DNA of 64,000 nt from Halospina denitrificans (GCF_004364635.1 NZ_SOAX01000001.1:186001-250000); one strand, 5' to 3'. Positions 49,457 through 58,431 are shown, counted from the first letter of the stretch. Numbers and translations: made by a program. Notes: generated by a model from the letters alone, not told the origin.

Positions 49457-50764
49457 ATGAACGAATGGCTTCGGAGAACGCTCCAGAGCAGCCGGATTCC
49501 CGCGAACCTTGATCGCGTTACGGAGATTGACGACGAGCTTGAAACTGAACCGGCCAGGGTTGGTGCCGAACCTCGCGCGGTGGAGGCCGTATGGGAGCGG
49601 GTACAGGCGCTGTATCGTACCGGTACCCACCCCGGCATCCAGATTACGCTCAGGCATCGTGGCGAAGTGCTTCTGCAGCGCGCCCTGGGCCATTCCCAGG
49701 GCAATGGCCCCCATGACAGGCCGGATGGCCCCAAAGTCCCCATGACCACGGAGACGCCGGTCTGCTACTTTTCCGCTTCCAAGGCGGTCACGGCCTTGTT
49801 GATCCATATCCTGGCCGAGGATGGGCTGATCAACCTGCTGGAACCGGTCAGCTATTACTGCCCGGAGTTCGCTCGCAACGGCAAGAAACACATCACCATC
49901 CACCAGATCCTGTCCCATCGCGGAGGTATTCCCGGACTACCCTCGGATACCCCCATCGAAGCGCTCTGGGACGAGCAGCGCATCTGGAATCTTCTCTGCG
50001 ACGCCCGCCCCATACAGGCCGATGACAGCAAGGTGGCCTACCATGCGATCACCGGCGGTTATGTACTGGGTGAGCTGGTCCGGCGGGTTACCGGGGAGAG
50101 CATTGATACTCTGCTCGATCGCCGCCTGCGCCAACCCATGGAGATGCGCTACTTCACCTATGGCATCAACCATGACCAGCTCCTGGATCTGGCCTGGAAT
50201 TACGCCACCGGCCCGAAACTGGTTTTCCCGATGTCATGGATTGTGCGCCGCGCCCTGGGCGGTGATATTGATACGGTGGCCGAGGTGAGCAATGACCCAC
50301 GCTTCCAGGAGGCGGTTATTCCGGCGGGCAATCTCTGTGGCACCTCTGAGGAGATGGGGCGCTTCTTCCAGATGATGCTCAATGGCGGCACCTGGAATGG
50401 TCGGCGGATCTGCGCGGAGAGCACGGTGGTGGGGGCCATACAGGCTTCTGGGTCCATGCAGCTCGATCGTACCATGATGGTTCCGATGCGCTTCAGCGCG
50501 GGGTTCATGCTGGGTGCCGATCCGGTCGGTCTCTGGGGCCAGCATTCGAGTGAGGCCTTCGGGCATGTGGGGCTGATCAATAAGTGGTGCTGGGCGGATC
50601 CTGCACGGGATATCTCTGTATCACTGATCAATACCGGCATTCCTATTGTGGGTCATCATCTGCCGGCCCTTGCGGGTTTTGTGCACCAGGTCTGTCGGAG
50701 CTTTCCGGTGCTTTCCGAGACGCAACGCCCTCTTGGGAATAGGCAGGCGGCATCGGTCATATAG
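49457..50764 (+). CDS. Beta-lactamase-fold serine hydrolase
   Basis: 435-residue soluble enzyme of the class C beta-lactamase/EstB fold. The nucleophile motif S-x-x-K is SASK in CYFSASKAVTALLIHIL; HQILSHRGGIPG and the later FGHVGLINKW (H-x-G) match family blocks, and YHAITGGYVLGEL holds the Tyr motif. It lacks a signal peptide, so an intracellular esterase or peptidase-like role is more likely than penicillin binding. It follows the channel gene by 55 bases. An open frame further upstream overlaps the channel gene and is not used. Confidence 0.85.
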   Translation: MNEWLRRTLQSSRIPANLDRVTEIDDELETEPARVGAEPRAVEAVWERVQALYRTGTHPGIQITLRHRGEVLLQRALGHSQGNGPHDRPDGPKVPMTTETPVCYFSASKAVTALLIHILAEDGLINLLEPVSYYCPEFARNGKKHITIHQILSHRGGIPGLPSDTPIEALWDEQRIWNLLCDARPIQADDSKVAYHAITGGYVLGELVRRVTGESIDTLLDRRLRQPMEMRYFTYGINHDQLLDLAWNYATGPKLVFPMSWIVRRALGGDIDTVAEVSNDPRFQEAVIPAGNLCGTSEEMGRFFQMMLNGGTWNGRRICAESTVVGAIQASGSMQLDRTMMVPMRFSAGFMLGADPVGLWGQHSSEAFGHVGLINKWCWADPARDISVSLINTGIPIVGHHLPALAGFVHQVCRSFPVLSETQRPLGNRQAASVI

Positions 50765-50848
50765 TGAAAATGCGTTCACTTCTTGTTGCAATGGACTGCC
50801 GAAACAGGGAAAATGCGCGAAAATCGTCAATCAGGGAAGGGTGACATC

Positions 50849-51127
50849 ATGGAGATGGAACAACAGGAAGTTAGACACCGCCACCGGCGATCAGAGCCGG
50901 AACCAACAGCACCCGATGTGGCACTGGATCAGTTCAGCAGTGTTCATGAGCATCTTCACGAGCGTCTCTGTGAAGAGCTGGTCAGTCTGGAAAAACGGGT
51001 AAGCGCGCTTCGTGAGTCGCCTTCCCTCCACAGTCCTACCATCATCAGTACCTATGAGCGCATGATCCGTAAGAAGCAGGATTTTATGGAGCGGTGGGGG
51101 ATGGATACCCATTGCGGGTGTCGTTAA
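50849..51127 (+). CDS. Small hypothetical protein (DUF465/YdcH-like helical hairpin)
   Basis: 92-residue protein with a charged N-terminus and a central helical stretch (HEHLHERLCEELVSLEKRV...RMIRKKQDFMERWG) that forms an apparent two-helix hairpin, loosely similar to YdcH-type small proteins. It ends HCGCR, two cysteines that could bind metal. ATG at 50849 is chosen for GGGAAGG upstream. Function unknown. Confidence 0.65.
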   Translation: MEMEQQEVRHRHRRSEPEPTAPDVALDQFSSVHEHLHERLCEELVSLEKRVSALRESPSLHSPTIISTYERMIRKKQDFMERWGMDTHCGCR

Positions 51128-51177
51128 CGGATCCTTTCGTTTCTTTTTTAGTCCCAAGACTGCGAGATTGGATGCCT

Positions 51178-51287
51178 GGCAGCGGTGGGGATCACTATTC
51201 AGGATACGCTGTGAATACATCCCTGTACGCTGCGCTTTCGCCATCCCTGGCGAAAGAGCATCCTGAATAGTGATCCCCACCGCTGCC
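51178..51287. repeat. Palindromic intergenic element with cruciform/three-way-junction structure
   Basis: A 28-base arm at 51178-51205 is perfectly inverted at 51260-51287. The 54-base middle contains two smaller hairpins: TACA/TGTA around TCCC (51216-51227) and CTTTCGCCA/TGGCGAAAG around TCCC (51235-51256). The whole would fold into a three-way junction, both inner loops reading TCCC. It looks like a REP/MITE-type repeat; the same kind of 'CATCCCTGTACGCTGCGCTT' sequence appears between genes in related marine bacteria as I recall. No ORF or transposase is present. Confidence 0.8.
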
Positions 51288-51311
51288 GATTAAGTTGGGT
51301 GCCGTTCGCTA

Positions 51312-52442
51312 CTAGCGGGTTTGAGAAACATCCGGATTTTCTGGTGTGTAGCTAAACTCCCTGTTTTTCTTGAACTCTTCGGTTTCTGTAATCCGCGGGC
51401 ACGTTTCCTTGGAAAACTGCACGTTAATCCGTTCCGAGCTGGTTTCATCGCTGTAGTCGATGGTTACCCGGATGCAGCGATCTGGCTCGTCACCCTCGTT
51501 AACGACGAACTGGTCGGTCCCTTCTTCCAAACTCCACGACCAGCGATCCGTTTCGCCGCGCTCCTGGCCACGGTCATCCTGGGTATCATCTAAGGGAAAT
51601 GACTCAAAGACGATCGAGGCTCGGTCCTTGTTCTTATCGTTATCGTTGAGGCTGGCATTGAAGCCGGCTACCAGCACGGCGGGCTGCTTGAAGCCGCTGG
51701 CGGCACCGCTGCCCGTAAAGTCCTCATAGTCGTAAAGCGTGCGGACAAAACTGTCCGGTGTGAAGAGCACCCTGCCGACGTTGGCGCCGAAGGGGGTGGC
51801 GAAATCCAGTGGTTCGGGGTTGTGGGCGTAGTTGACCTGGAAGCCCCACTCGTCCGGTTCTTCACCTTCTTGCTTGACCCTTATGTTGCGCACGACGATG
51901 CTGCCGGGGAGAGCGTCCTCGTCCTCCGCGAAGGCTTGCTGGGTATCCCGGGCGCAGGACGCCATGGCGTCGCGGGCGGTCTGGAGCGATTCGAACTGCT
52001 CCGAGGCGATGATCATGGCTTCGAAAAGGTCGAAGCCATTGCGTACACTCTGGTACTCGGTTGGTTGCCCATCGTCGTCCTTGTCTATGGGCTTATCGAC
52101 GAATGCCTCGTCGAGGTCCGCGAAGGCATCGGTTTCGCTCACCATGAATTCGTAGAGATTCCTCGCATCGTCGTTGGGCTCATCATCCGCGGGGCGTGAC
52201 GCCAGGAAGAACTGTCGGAACATGGTCTTATCGAGAGTGGCTCCGACCGGGTTCTGCGTTGTGTCCTCGCCAATGGTGAAGGTGTTGAATTCCTGCTCGA
52301 ACCCACTGGGCTGGGAGAAGCCTGAAGTGCAGCTGTTATTGCTGCCTCCAGTGGAGACGCCGCTGTCGCAACCGGCGACCAGGAGCACTGCGGCGAGCAG
52401 GGGGAGGATGCGATACGCTTCGAAACAATCCGGCATTTTCAT
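51312..52442 (-). CDS. Predicted outer-membrane-type lipoprotein of unknown function
   Basis: 376-residue protein. A signal peptide with lipobox LLVAGC (Cys at about residue 25) indicates lipidation, followed by a Ser/Gly/Asn-rich linker and a long acidic domain with no family I recognise. The composition is very acidic (many Asp/Glu), consistent with a secreted protein of a halophile or Ca2+ binding. Two cysteines appear in the linker and tail. It is divergent from the hybrid kinase gene, 91 bases away. Confidence 0.75.
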   Translation of the reverse strand: MKMPDCFEAYRILPLLAAVLLVAGCDSGVSTGGSNNSCTSGFSQPSGFEQEFNTFTIGEDTTQNPVGATLDKTMFRQFFLASRPADDEPNDDARNLYEFMVSETDAFADLDEAFVDKPIDKDDDGQPTEYQSVRNGFDLFEAMIIASEQFESLQTARDAMASCARDTQQAFAEDEDALPGSIVVRNIRVKQEGEEPDEWGFQVNYAHNPEPLDFATPFGANVGRVLFTPDSFVRTLYDYEDFTGSGAASGFKQPAVLVAGFNASLNDNDKNKDRASIVFESFPLDDTQDDRGQERGETDRWSWSLEEGTDQFVVNEGDEPDRCIRVTIDYSDETSSERINVQFSKETCPRITETEEFKKNREFSYTPENPDVSQTR

Positions 52443-52533
52443 GAATCAGGTCCTACAACCATACTGTTCCGGTAAGTGACAATTTGCATCATAATGCTTT
52501 ACTGCTTCCACCGCGCCCGGAGAGATCACAGTT

Positions 52534-55500
52534 TTGCACCTAAGCGCTCGCACTGGCCGCCCGAAGCGGTGGTTTACCGGACTACTGGTGTTCCTGGCCC
52601 TGACGCTGGCGCCGTTGGTGGCCGGCGCCAGTGAGGAGTGTACGGGCGAGCCATTGGTGATCCGCGATGGGCAGGGCCACCATAACATCACCAGCTGTTT
52701 CTATTACTACCAGGACTCCAGCCACGAGCTGACTCTCCAGGACCTGCTCGGTCCGGATGCGCCGGAATTCAACCATCATACCTCCGGTATTCTCAACTAC
52801 GGCTACACCGAGTCGGTATTCTGGGTACGGCGCACCGTTGCGTATCAGAATGGGGGCGATCCGGTTGAGGACTGGGTGCTGGAATTGTCTCTGCCGCTGG
52901 TCGATAAAGCGGATCTGTTCGTGGTGGACGGCAATGGCGAAGTCATTGGGGAGCATCGCCATCGCTACAACGAGAGCTGGTCGGGGAGGGAGTTCGCGGT
53001 GCCCAATCCGGTGTACCGGCTCGACCTGGACGCCGGTGAGGAAGTGACGCTTTTCCTTCGCATCGAAACCAAGAACACGATGCGGCTGCCACTGCACGTC
53101 TGGGAACTGGATCGGTATATCGAAAAGGTCTCGGTGGATGAATGGATCCAGGGACTCTTTATGGGCGCGCTCTTCGCGCTCTTCGCGTACAACGTCTTTG
53201 TCACCATGGTGGTGCGTGAGTGGGGGTACGTGTTCTATGTGACCTACATTCTCTTCGCCATGCTTTTTGTCATGACCGAGCAGGTCCATGGCATGCAGGT
53301 TTTCGGTGAGCTCCAGGGGTGGCTCCACAAGGATTACCTGCACATCTTCATACAGTTCACCTGGATCTTCGGGCTTCTGATGGCCCGCGAGCTATTGGAT
53401 ACCCGTCATCGGGCGCCCTGGCTTGATCAGGTGCTCAGGCTCTGTCTTTATGCCTCGGCGACAACCTTTGTCCTGAGTCTTTTCCGCAGCTACCACGCCG
53501 CCATGGAATGGACGGTGATCGGATCGGTGATCCTGGCGCTGGTTATGATCGCGGTCAGCTTCAGGGCCTGGCGCGAGCAGCTTCCCAGTGCCGGGATCTA
53601 TTTCATCTCCTGGCTGTGTACGCTTTCCGGGGTAGGTTTTTACGGCACGGCGGTCATGGGGTACCTGCCGCTTGAAGGATTCGCCCGGCATACGCCCCAG
53701 ATCGGGTTCGTGACCCAGAACATCCTGCTGTCACTGGCCTTTGCCAACCGCATCAAGGTGGTCCAGCGCGAGGCCATTGAGTGGAACCAGCAGGCCGTGG
53801 CCAACCTTCACCGGTATCGGGCCCTGTTCGAGAACGCCATGGAGGGGATCTTCCAGATGTCGACGGGCTGTCGCTTCCTGGACGCCAACCCGTCCATGGC
53901 GCGCATTCTGGGTTATCCCAGCGTGGACGGGATGGTCAACCAGATTCCGGATGCCCTGAGCGCCTGTTTCGCGCAGTCCAGCATTCGCCACTGGGTTATC
54001 CGACAGCTCGAGAAAGAGGGCGAGGTGCACGGTGTCGAGGGCACCTTCCTGACCCGCCAGGGTGAGGAGCGTTGGGCCAACGTGTCCATACGCACCATCT
54101 ATGACGAGGAGGGCCACCCCAGCCACCTGGAGGGAACCTTTGTGGACGTGACCGAACGCCGCCAGCGCCACGAGATTGAAAAGGAGCGGGAGAACGAGCG
54201 CCTGGAAAAGGAGATCGCCCGCAATTCCGCTGCCGCCAAGAGTCAGTTCCTGGCGAACATGAGCCACGAGATCCGGACTCCGCTGGCGGCCATCATCGGC
54301 TATGGGGAAACCCTCATGGAGCCGGATCTGAGCGAGGCCGAAAAACGCAACAGCGCGGAGACGGTGGTCCGCTCCGGGCGCCACCTTCTGGATCTGATCA
54401 ACGACATCCTGGATCACTCGAAGATTGACGCCAACAAGCTCGATGTGGAGTTCCTGAACGTCAATCTGCCGGAACTGCTGGACGAGGTCCGCGCCTTCTT
54501 TACGCCGCGTGCCCGGGAGAAGGGCCTGGAATTCTTCATCCAGTGCGAGTACCCGCTGCCGGAGACCATCCGCACGGACCCGACCCGGTTCCGCCAGATC
54601 CTGATCAACCTCTGTGGTAACGCTCTCAAGTTTACGGACAGCGGCAGTATCCATATTGCGATCCGTTGCGATCGTGACAGCCAGAAACTGTATGCGCGCG
54701 TGGTGGATACCGGTATCGGTATGAAGCCCGACCAGATTGCGGGGCTCTTTGATCCCTTTGCCCAGGGCTCGGCCGCCACCGCCCGCCAGTATGGCGGAAC
54801 CGGGCTCGGGCTCAGCATTTCCAAGCATCTCGCGGGACTGCTCGGCGGCGATATTACCGTAAGCAGCTCCTGGGGCGAGGGCAGCGAATTCGAAGTGAGC
54901 ATCGACATCGGCTCCCTCGAAGGTATCCACCTGATCCGCGACGCCTCGGAGATGACCCAGCGTCGGCGACAGCTGCCGATGCTGCAGGCCCCTCACCTTT
55001 CCGGCCGCATTCTCTGTGCCGAGGACAATGAGGTGAACCGCAAGCTGGTAGACCTCCTGATCACCCGGACCGGCGCTGAAGTCGTGCATGTGGGCAACGG
55101 CGCCGAGGCACTGGAGCTGGCCACCAAGGAGGCCTTCGATCTGGTCCTGATGGACATCCAGATGCCGGTGATGAACGGCCGCGACGCCACCAGAGCCATC
55201 CGGGAGGCGGGCGTCAATACGCCGATACTGGCGCTGACCGCCAATGTCATGGCCGAGGATCTCCAGGATTACAGGGAGGCGGGCTGCGATGACTATCTGG
55301 CCAAGCCGATCGACAAGCGCCGCTTCTACGAGGCCCTGGCCCGGTATCTTACCGTCAGGGGCGAGGCGCGCACGGAGGCCAACCACCAGTTCCAGGGCAC
55401 CGTCCTGGTGGCCGAGGACAATGAGGACAACAGCCGGTTGGTAGAGCGCTTGCTCAGGCGCTACGGGGTGGACGTTATCAAGCGTGAGACGGGCTCCGAA

Positions 55501-56055
55501 GCGGTCAGCACCGCCATGTCCGAAACGGTTCACCTGATCCTGATGGACAGCCACATGCCTGAAATGGATGGCCCCGAGGCGACGCGCATGCTGCGACAGA
55601 CCGGTTTCCGTCGCCCCATCATCGCATTCACCGCCGGTGATGAGACGGAGGTGGACGAACTGCAGAAGGCGGGCTGTGACGGAGTTCTCTACAAGCCGAT
55701 CGACTCCGGTCAGTTGCAGCTCCTGCTGCAGAAACACCTGGGTGAGTCGGGGTACAGTGATGCCTCCGAAATCGCCATGGATCCGGATATTGAGTACCTG
55801 GTGGACCAGTTCCTGGACGGGCTTCCGGCGCGACTTCAGGAAATGGAGCAGGCTATTCATAATGAGGATTGGATGGCACTGCAGCGCCAGATCCACCAGA
55901 TCAAGGGAACGGCGGGTGCCATGGGCTATCCGTTAATTACCGAGAAAGCCGCTGAAGTTGAGCGCGCGCTGAAGCGCCAGGATATGACCTATGCAGTCAA
56001 CACGTACCCTGAACTGGAGTCGCTGATCCGGCAGGCGCTGGACAGCCGTCATTAA
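52534..56055 (+). CDS. Hybrid sensor histidine kinase with 7TMR-DISM sensor, PAS, two receivers and HPt
   Basis: 1173-residue phosphorelay protein. Order: signal/N-terminal helix; extracytoplasmic DISMED2-like domain (about residues 40-190); seven-helix DISM region (about 205-405); PAS with PAC (about 430-545); HisKA with His578 (ANMSHEIRTPLAAI); HATPase (NLCGNALKFTDSG, GTGLGLSISKHL); receivers with Asp874 and Asp1005; HPt with His1121 (HQIKGTAGAMG). The TTG start at 52534 has GGAGAG 9 bases upstream. The signal is unknown; 7TMR-DISM sensors are thought to bind carbohydrate-like ligands. A membrane protein and a CheY-like protein follow. Confidence 0.92.
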   Translation: MHLSARTGRPKRWFTGLLVFLALTLAPLVAGASEECTGEPLVIRDGQGHHNITSCFYYYQDSSHELTLQDLLGPDAPEFNHHTSGILNYGYTESVFWVRRTVAYQNGGDPVEDWVLELSLPLVDKADLFVVDGNGEVIGEHRHRYNESWSGREFAVPNPVYRLDLDAGEEVTLFLRIETKNTMRLPLHVWELDRYIEKVSVDEWIQGLFMGALFALFAYNVFVTMVVREWGYVFYVTYILFAMLFVMTEQVHGMQVFGELQGWLHKDYLHIFIQFTWIFGLLMARELLDTRHRAPWLDQVLRLCLYASATTFVLSLFRSYHAAMEWTVIGSVILALVMIAVSFRAWREQLPSAGIYFISWLCTLSGVGFYGTAVMGYLPLEGFARHTPQIGFVTQNILLSLAFANRIKVVQREAIEWNQQAVANLHRYRALFENAMEGIFQMSTGCRFLDANPSMARILGYPSVDGMVNQIPDALSACFAQSSIRHWVIRQLEKEGEVHGVEGTFLTRQGEERWANVSIRTIYDEEGHPSHLEGTFVDVTERRQRHEIEKERENERLEKEIARNSAAAKSQFLANMSHEIRTPLAAIIGYGETLMEPDLSEAEKRNSAETVVRSGRHLLDLINDILDHSKIDANKLDVEFLNVNLPELLDEVRAFFTPRAREKGLEFFIQCEYPLPETIRTDPTRFRQILINLCGNALKFTDSGSIHIAIRCDRDSQKLYARVVDTGIGMKPDQIAGLFDPFAQGSAATARQYGGTGLGLSISKHLAGLLGGDITVSSSWGEGSEFEVSIDIGSLEGIHLIRDASEMTQRRRQLPMLQAPHLSGRILCAEDNEVNRKLVDLLITRTGAEVVHVGNGAEALELATKEAFDLVLMDIQMPVMNGRDATRAIREAGVNTPILALTANVMAEDLQDYREAGCDDYLAKPIDKRRFYEALARYLTVRGEARTEANHQFQGTVLVAEDNEDNSRLVERLLRRYGVDVIKRETGSEAVSTAMSETVHLILMDSHMPEMDGPEATRMLRQTGFRRPIIAFTAGDETEVDELQKAGCDGVLYKPIDSGQLQLLLQKHLGESGYSDASEIAMDPDIEYLVDQFLDGLPARLQEMEQAIHNEDWMALQRQIHQIKGTAGAMGYPLITEKAAEVERALKRQDMTYAVNTYPELESLIRQALDSRH

Positions 56056-56078
56056 TCGACCCGATACAGGATGGGCCT

Positions 56079-56630
56079 ATGACACTTGAGCATGACCCCC
56101 GAAGCATGCGGGAAACCGTCAACCTGATGTACGGCACCTACGCCGACGTCATATTCGTGCTGTTTCCGTTCGTGGTAATCGGCCTGACGCGGGCCTGGGA
56201 GGGTAATGCCGGGGCTATACTGCTGAGTCCCGACCTCTCCACGGCGTCGGCTATCCTGGGTGGGCTGGCGCTTGGCAAGTTCGTGCTGGGATTGATTACC
56301 GACCGTAACCTCAACGCTTTCCGGGAGCGCATCGTCTTCTTCATTGCGCTTACGCTGCTCCTGGTGCTTGGTCCTTCCATCCTGTTACTGATGCTGATTA
56401 CGGCCTCCCCGGAAGTTCCCGAAATGGTGGCTTTCATCCAGCCCATCCTGCTGATTATCGCAATCTCGCTCTACACGACGGCGATCAGTATCAGTAACCT
56501 TCTGACACGTCCGGACTACGAGCTGTTTCCGGACGCTGCGGCGGAGGACGGGACCCGGGATGGTGCCCAGCAGGCGCCGGTTGAGCGGACGCTGGATCTG
56601 CCAGAGAAGCGGACTGAGCACGGCGACTAA
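56079..56630 (+). CDS. Membrane protein of unknown function, downstream of the hybrid kinase
   Basis: 183-residue protein with four or so predicted helices (about 20-45, 65-85, 95-115, 125-145) and a charged, acidic C-terminus after about 150. I do not recognise a family. It starts 23 bases after the kinase stop, so it may belong to the same transcript and could modulate the signalling pathway, but this is only from position. Confidence 0.6.
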   Translation: MTLEHDPRSMRETVNLMYGTYADVIFVLFPFVVIGLTRAWEGNAGAILLSPDLSTASAILGGLALGKFVLGLITDRNLNAFRERIVFFIALTLLLVLGPSILLLMLITASPEVPEMVAFIQPILLIIAISLYTTAISISNLLTRPDYELFPDAAAEDGTRDGAQQAPVERTLDLPEKRTEHGD

Positions 56631-56746
56631 CCTGAAGATCGGCGAAAATTCCGCCTCAGGGGCGGACAAATACTGCTCGGCTGCTATGCTAGGGTGGCTG
56701 AACCAATAAAGTGCAGACTGCACTGCAAAGCAATCGAGGATGGCCA

Positions 56747-57130
56747 ATGACGGATCTCAATGTCCTGGTGGTTGAAGATGAGCCCACTATGCGGCAGATG
56801 CTGAGCGAAATGCTCTATGCGGTTGGCGCAACCCGGGTTGTGGAGACCGGGGATGCGGAATCCGGGCTGGAGGAATTCCAGAAGGACTCATTCCAGATCG
56901 TGATGCTCGATCTTGGCCTCCCCGACCGGGATGGCCATGAGGTAATGAAGGACATCAAGGCGCATAACCGTCAGCAGCACGTGGTTCTGGTAACCGCCGA
57001 TGATTCCATTGACAGCATCCAGCGCGCTATTACGGCCGGCGCCAATGGCTATGTGGTGAAACCCTACTCGCGGGAAAAGATCCAGGATGTGGTGAACAAC
57101 TACATGATGGTGCACAACCCCGGGGGTTGA
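56747..57130 (+). CDS. Stand-alone CheY-like response regulator
   Basis: 127-residue single receiver domain with no output domain. The phosphoacceptor Asp is residue 55 (IVMLDLGLPDRDG), the acidic pocket EDE is at 10-12, and the conserved Thr and Lys are in VLVTADDS and YVVKPYS. Starting at 56747 (MTDLNVLVVEDEP) gives normal length; an earlier in-frame ATG adds unrelated residues. It is a natural end target for the hybrid kinase's HPt, 690 bases upstream. Confidence 0.9.
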   Translation: MTDLNVLVVEDEPTMRQMLSEMLYAVGATRVVETGDAESGLEEFQKDSFQIVMLDLGLPDRDGHEVMKDIKAHNRQQHVVLVTADDSIDSIQRAITAGANGYVVKPYSREKIQDVVNNYMMVHNPGG

Positions 57131-57133
57131 ACC

Positions 57134-57160
57134 CCCTGCCGTGGGTCCACCACGGCAGGG
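57134..57160. terminator. Convergent hairpin after the response regulator
   Basis: CCCTGCCGTGG at 57134-57144 and CCACGGCAGGG at 57150-57160 form a perfect 11-base stem with a 5-base loop, between the response regulator (plus) and the small minus-strand gene. No T-run follows. Confidence 0.6.
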
Positions 57161-57174
57161 TTCGCCTTCGCCGT

Positions 57175-57429
57175 TCAGGCAACCTGCTTCTGGATCCAGG
57201 ATTGATAGCGCGCGGCCAGCGACCGGATATACCGGCTTTCCGCGTCACTGGGCGTGCCCAGAACCCCGTAGAAAATCCAGCCCCGCTCATAGAGCGCCAG
57301 CACAGAGCGTTCATCGTCCAGATTCACGCGCTGGTTGAGCCGTTTGCAGATGGCATCCAGAAACGGTAACCGCCCTGGCCGGCGGATGGGTGCGTTGGTG
57401 CCCGATGCCCTGTGGTGTTTCTGTGTCAT
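57175..57429 (-). CDS. Small hypothetical protein behind a possible attenuator
   Basis: 84-residue basic protein (MTQKHHRASGTNAPIR at the start, KRLNQRVNLDDERSVLALYE in the middle) with no family I recognise. The ribosome site GACAGGAGGGG before the ATG at 57429 is strong. Its leader contains a four-segment stem arrangement and a terminator about 45 bases upstream of the start, so expression may be controlled by premature termination. It is convergent with the response regulator. Confidence 0.6.
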   Translation of the reverse strand: MTQKHHRASGTNAPIRRPGRLPFLDAICKRLNQRVNLDDERSVLALYERGWIFYGVLGTPSDAESRYIRSLAARYQSWIQKQVA

Positions 57430-57469
57430 GGTGACCCCTCCTGTCTGCCGTGGTTGATCGACTACAGAC

Positions 57470-57501
57470 AAAAAAGCCCGGAGACTATCGCCTCCGGGCT
57501 T
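57470..57501 (-). terminator. Intrinsic terminator in the leader of the small gene
   Basis: On the minus strand AAGCCCGGAG (57501-57492) and CTCCGGGCTT (57483-57474) form a perfect 10-base stem with an 8-base loop followed by a T-run (57475-57470). This is the best intrinsic terminator in the window. It lies upstream of the small gene, so it would stop any transcript entering from beyond. Confidence 0.8.
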
Positions 57502-57559
57502 GTGTGGAATGAAGCAGACCACAGGAGAACCGGAGGCGACCGCTACGGGCCCCTCCGGT
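57473..57559 (-). promoter_or_regulatory. Candidate transcription attenuator (four-segment leader)
   Basis: Reading the minus strand, segment 1 ACCGGAGG (57559-57552) pairs with segment 2 CCTCCGGT (57536-57529), and segment 3 with segment 4 as the terminator. Segment 2 is also complementary to segment 3 (CCGGAGG at 57497-57491, 7 bases), so 1:2 plus 3:4 and 2:3 are mutually exclusive. A short open frame ends at 57570, 11 bases before segment 1, and could be a leader peptide. The 340-base gap otherwise holds no gene. Confidence 0.5.
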
Positions 57560-57768
57560 GACAGAACCGTCAGGAACCCGCTGCTGGCAGCCGGTTTTTT
57601 CGTGCCTTGATGTCCGAGCTGAGATGTCGGGAAACATTCATCATCATGAATACGGATCCATTACCTTCCATACCATCCAGTGTATTCCGAAACGCCGCTT
57701 TTTCAAGGGCCGGAAACCACTGGCTACCTGATACAATAACACTTTTACATGAAAGGTAAGGGTTTTCC

Positions 57769-58431
57769 ATGGGCACCGTCGTGGTGATTTATTCCGGAGG
57801 CATGGACTCCTACACCCTGTTGCACAAGGCGCTGCACGAGGGTTGGGAGGTGCATGCGCTGTCCTTTGACTATGGCCAGCGCCACAGCCGGGAACTGGAC
57901 TGTGCCCGCGAGGTCTGCCGGAAGCTCGCGGTGCCCCACCAGGTGGTGGATATCGGCTCCATCCAGTCACTGCTCGGCGGATCGGCCCTGACCGATGAAG
58001 TGGACGTTCCCGAGGGGCACTATGAAGAATCGAACATGAAAGCGACCGTGGTCCCCAACCGCAACATGATTCTCCTGTCTCTGGCGATTGGCCAGGCAGT
58101 CAGCCTGGAGGCGGAAGCGGTGTGGTACGGGGCCCACGGGGGCGATCATGCCATCTACCCGGATTGTCGTCCGGCCTTTATCGAGCGGATGGACCAGCTG
58201 GCCCGGGTTGCCAACTACCAGCCCGTGCGCGTGGAGGCGCCGTTCATGCAGATGAGCAAGGGGGAGATCCTTGCGGAGGGGCTTTCCATGGGCCTCGACT
58301 ACCGTGCTACCTGGACCTGCTACAACGGCCGGGAACAGGCCTGTGGGCGCTGCGGTGCCTGCGTCGAGCGTCTTGAGGCCTTTTCCCTCAACGGTCTTTC
58401 GGATCCGCTTTCCTATAAGGAGCTGGGTTGA
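57769..58431 (+). CDS. queC: 7-cyano-7-deazaguanine synthase
   Basis: ATP-dependent enzyme that turns 7-carboxy-7-deazaguanine into preQ0 for queuosine synthesis. The 220-residue protein shows the PP-loop motif [18 protein letters not shown], the [11 protein letters not shown] block and four zinc cysteines toward the end ([19 protein letters not shown]). It overlaps queE by 1 base (TGATG). A preQ1 riboswitch was looked for upstream and not seen. Confidence 0.96.
   Translation: MGTVVVIYSGGMDSYTLLHKALHEGWEVHALSFDYGQRHSRELDCAREVCRKLAVPHQVVDIGSIQSLLGGSALTDEVDVPEGHYEESNMKATVVPNRNMILLSLAIGQAVSLEAEAVWYGAHGGDHAIYPDCRPAFIERMDQLARVANYQPVRVEAPFMQMSKGEILAEGLSMGLDYRATWTCYNGREQACGRCGACVERLEAFSLNGLSDPLSYKELG

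Noticed and set aside
53731-55896. A 721-codon open frame antisense to the hybrid kinase
   Set aside because: It lies entirely opposite a gene with continuous domain matches, has no recognisable domain and follows the codon pattern expected of an antisense shadow in GC-rich DNA.
57600-57768. A preQ1 riboswitch ahead of queC
   Set aside because: I could not find the conserved preQ1-I or preQ1-II core; the region is short of the required pairings.
57570-57776. A 68-codon minus-strand frame between the small gene and queC considered as a gene
   Set aside because: It overlaps the queC start, lacks a ribosome site and matches nothing; only its last part is kept as a possible leader peptide of the attenuator.
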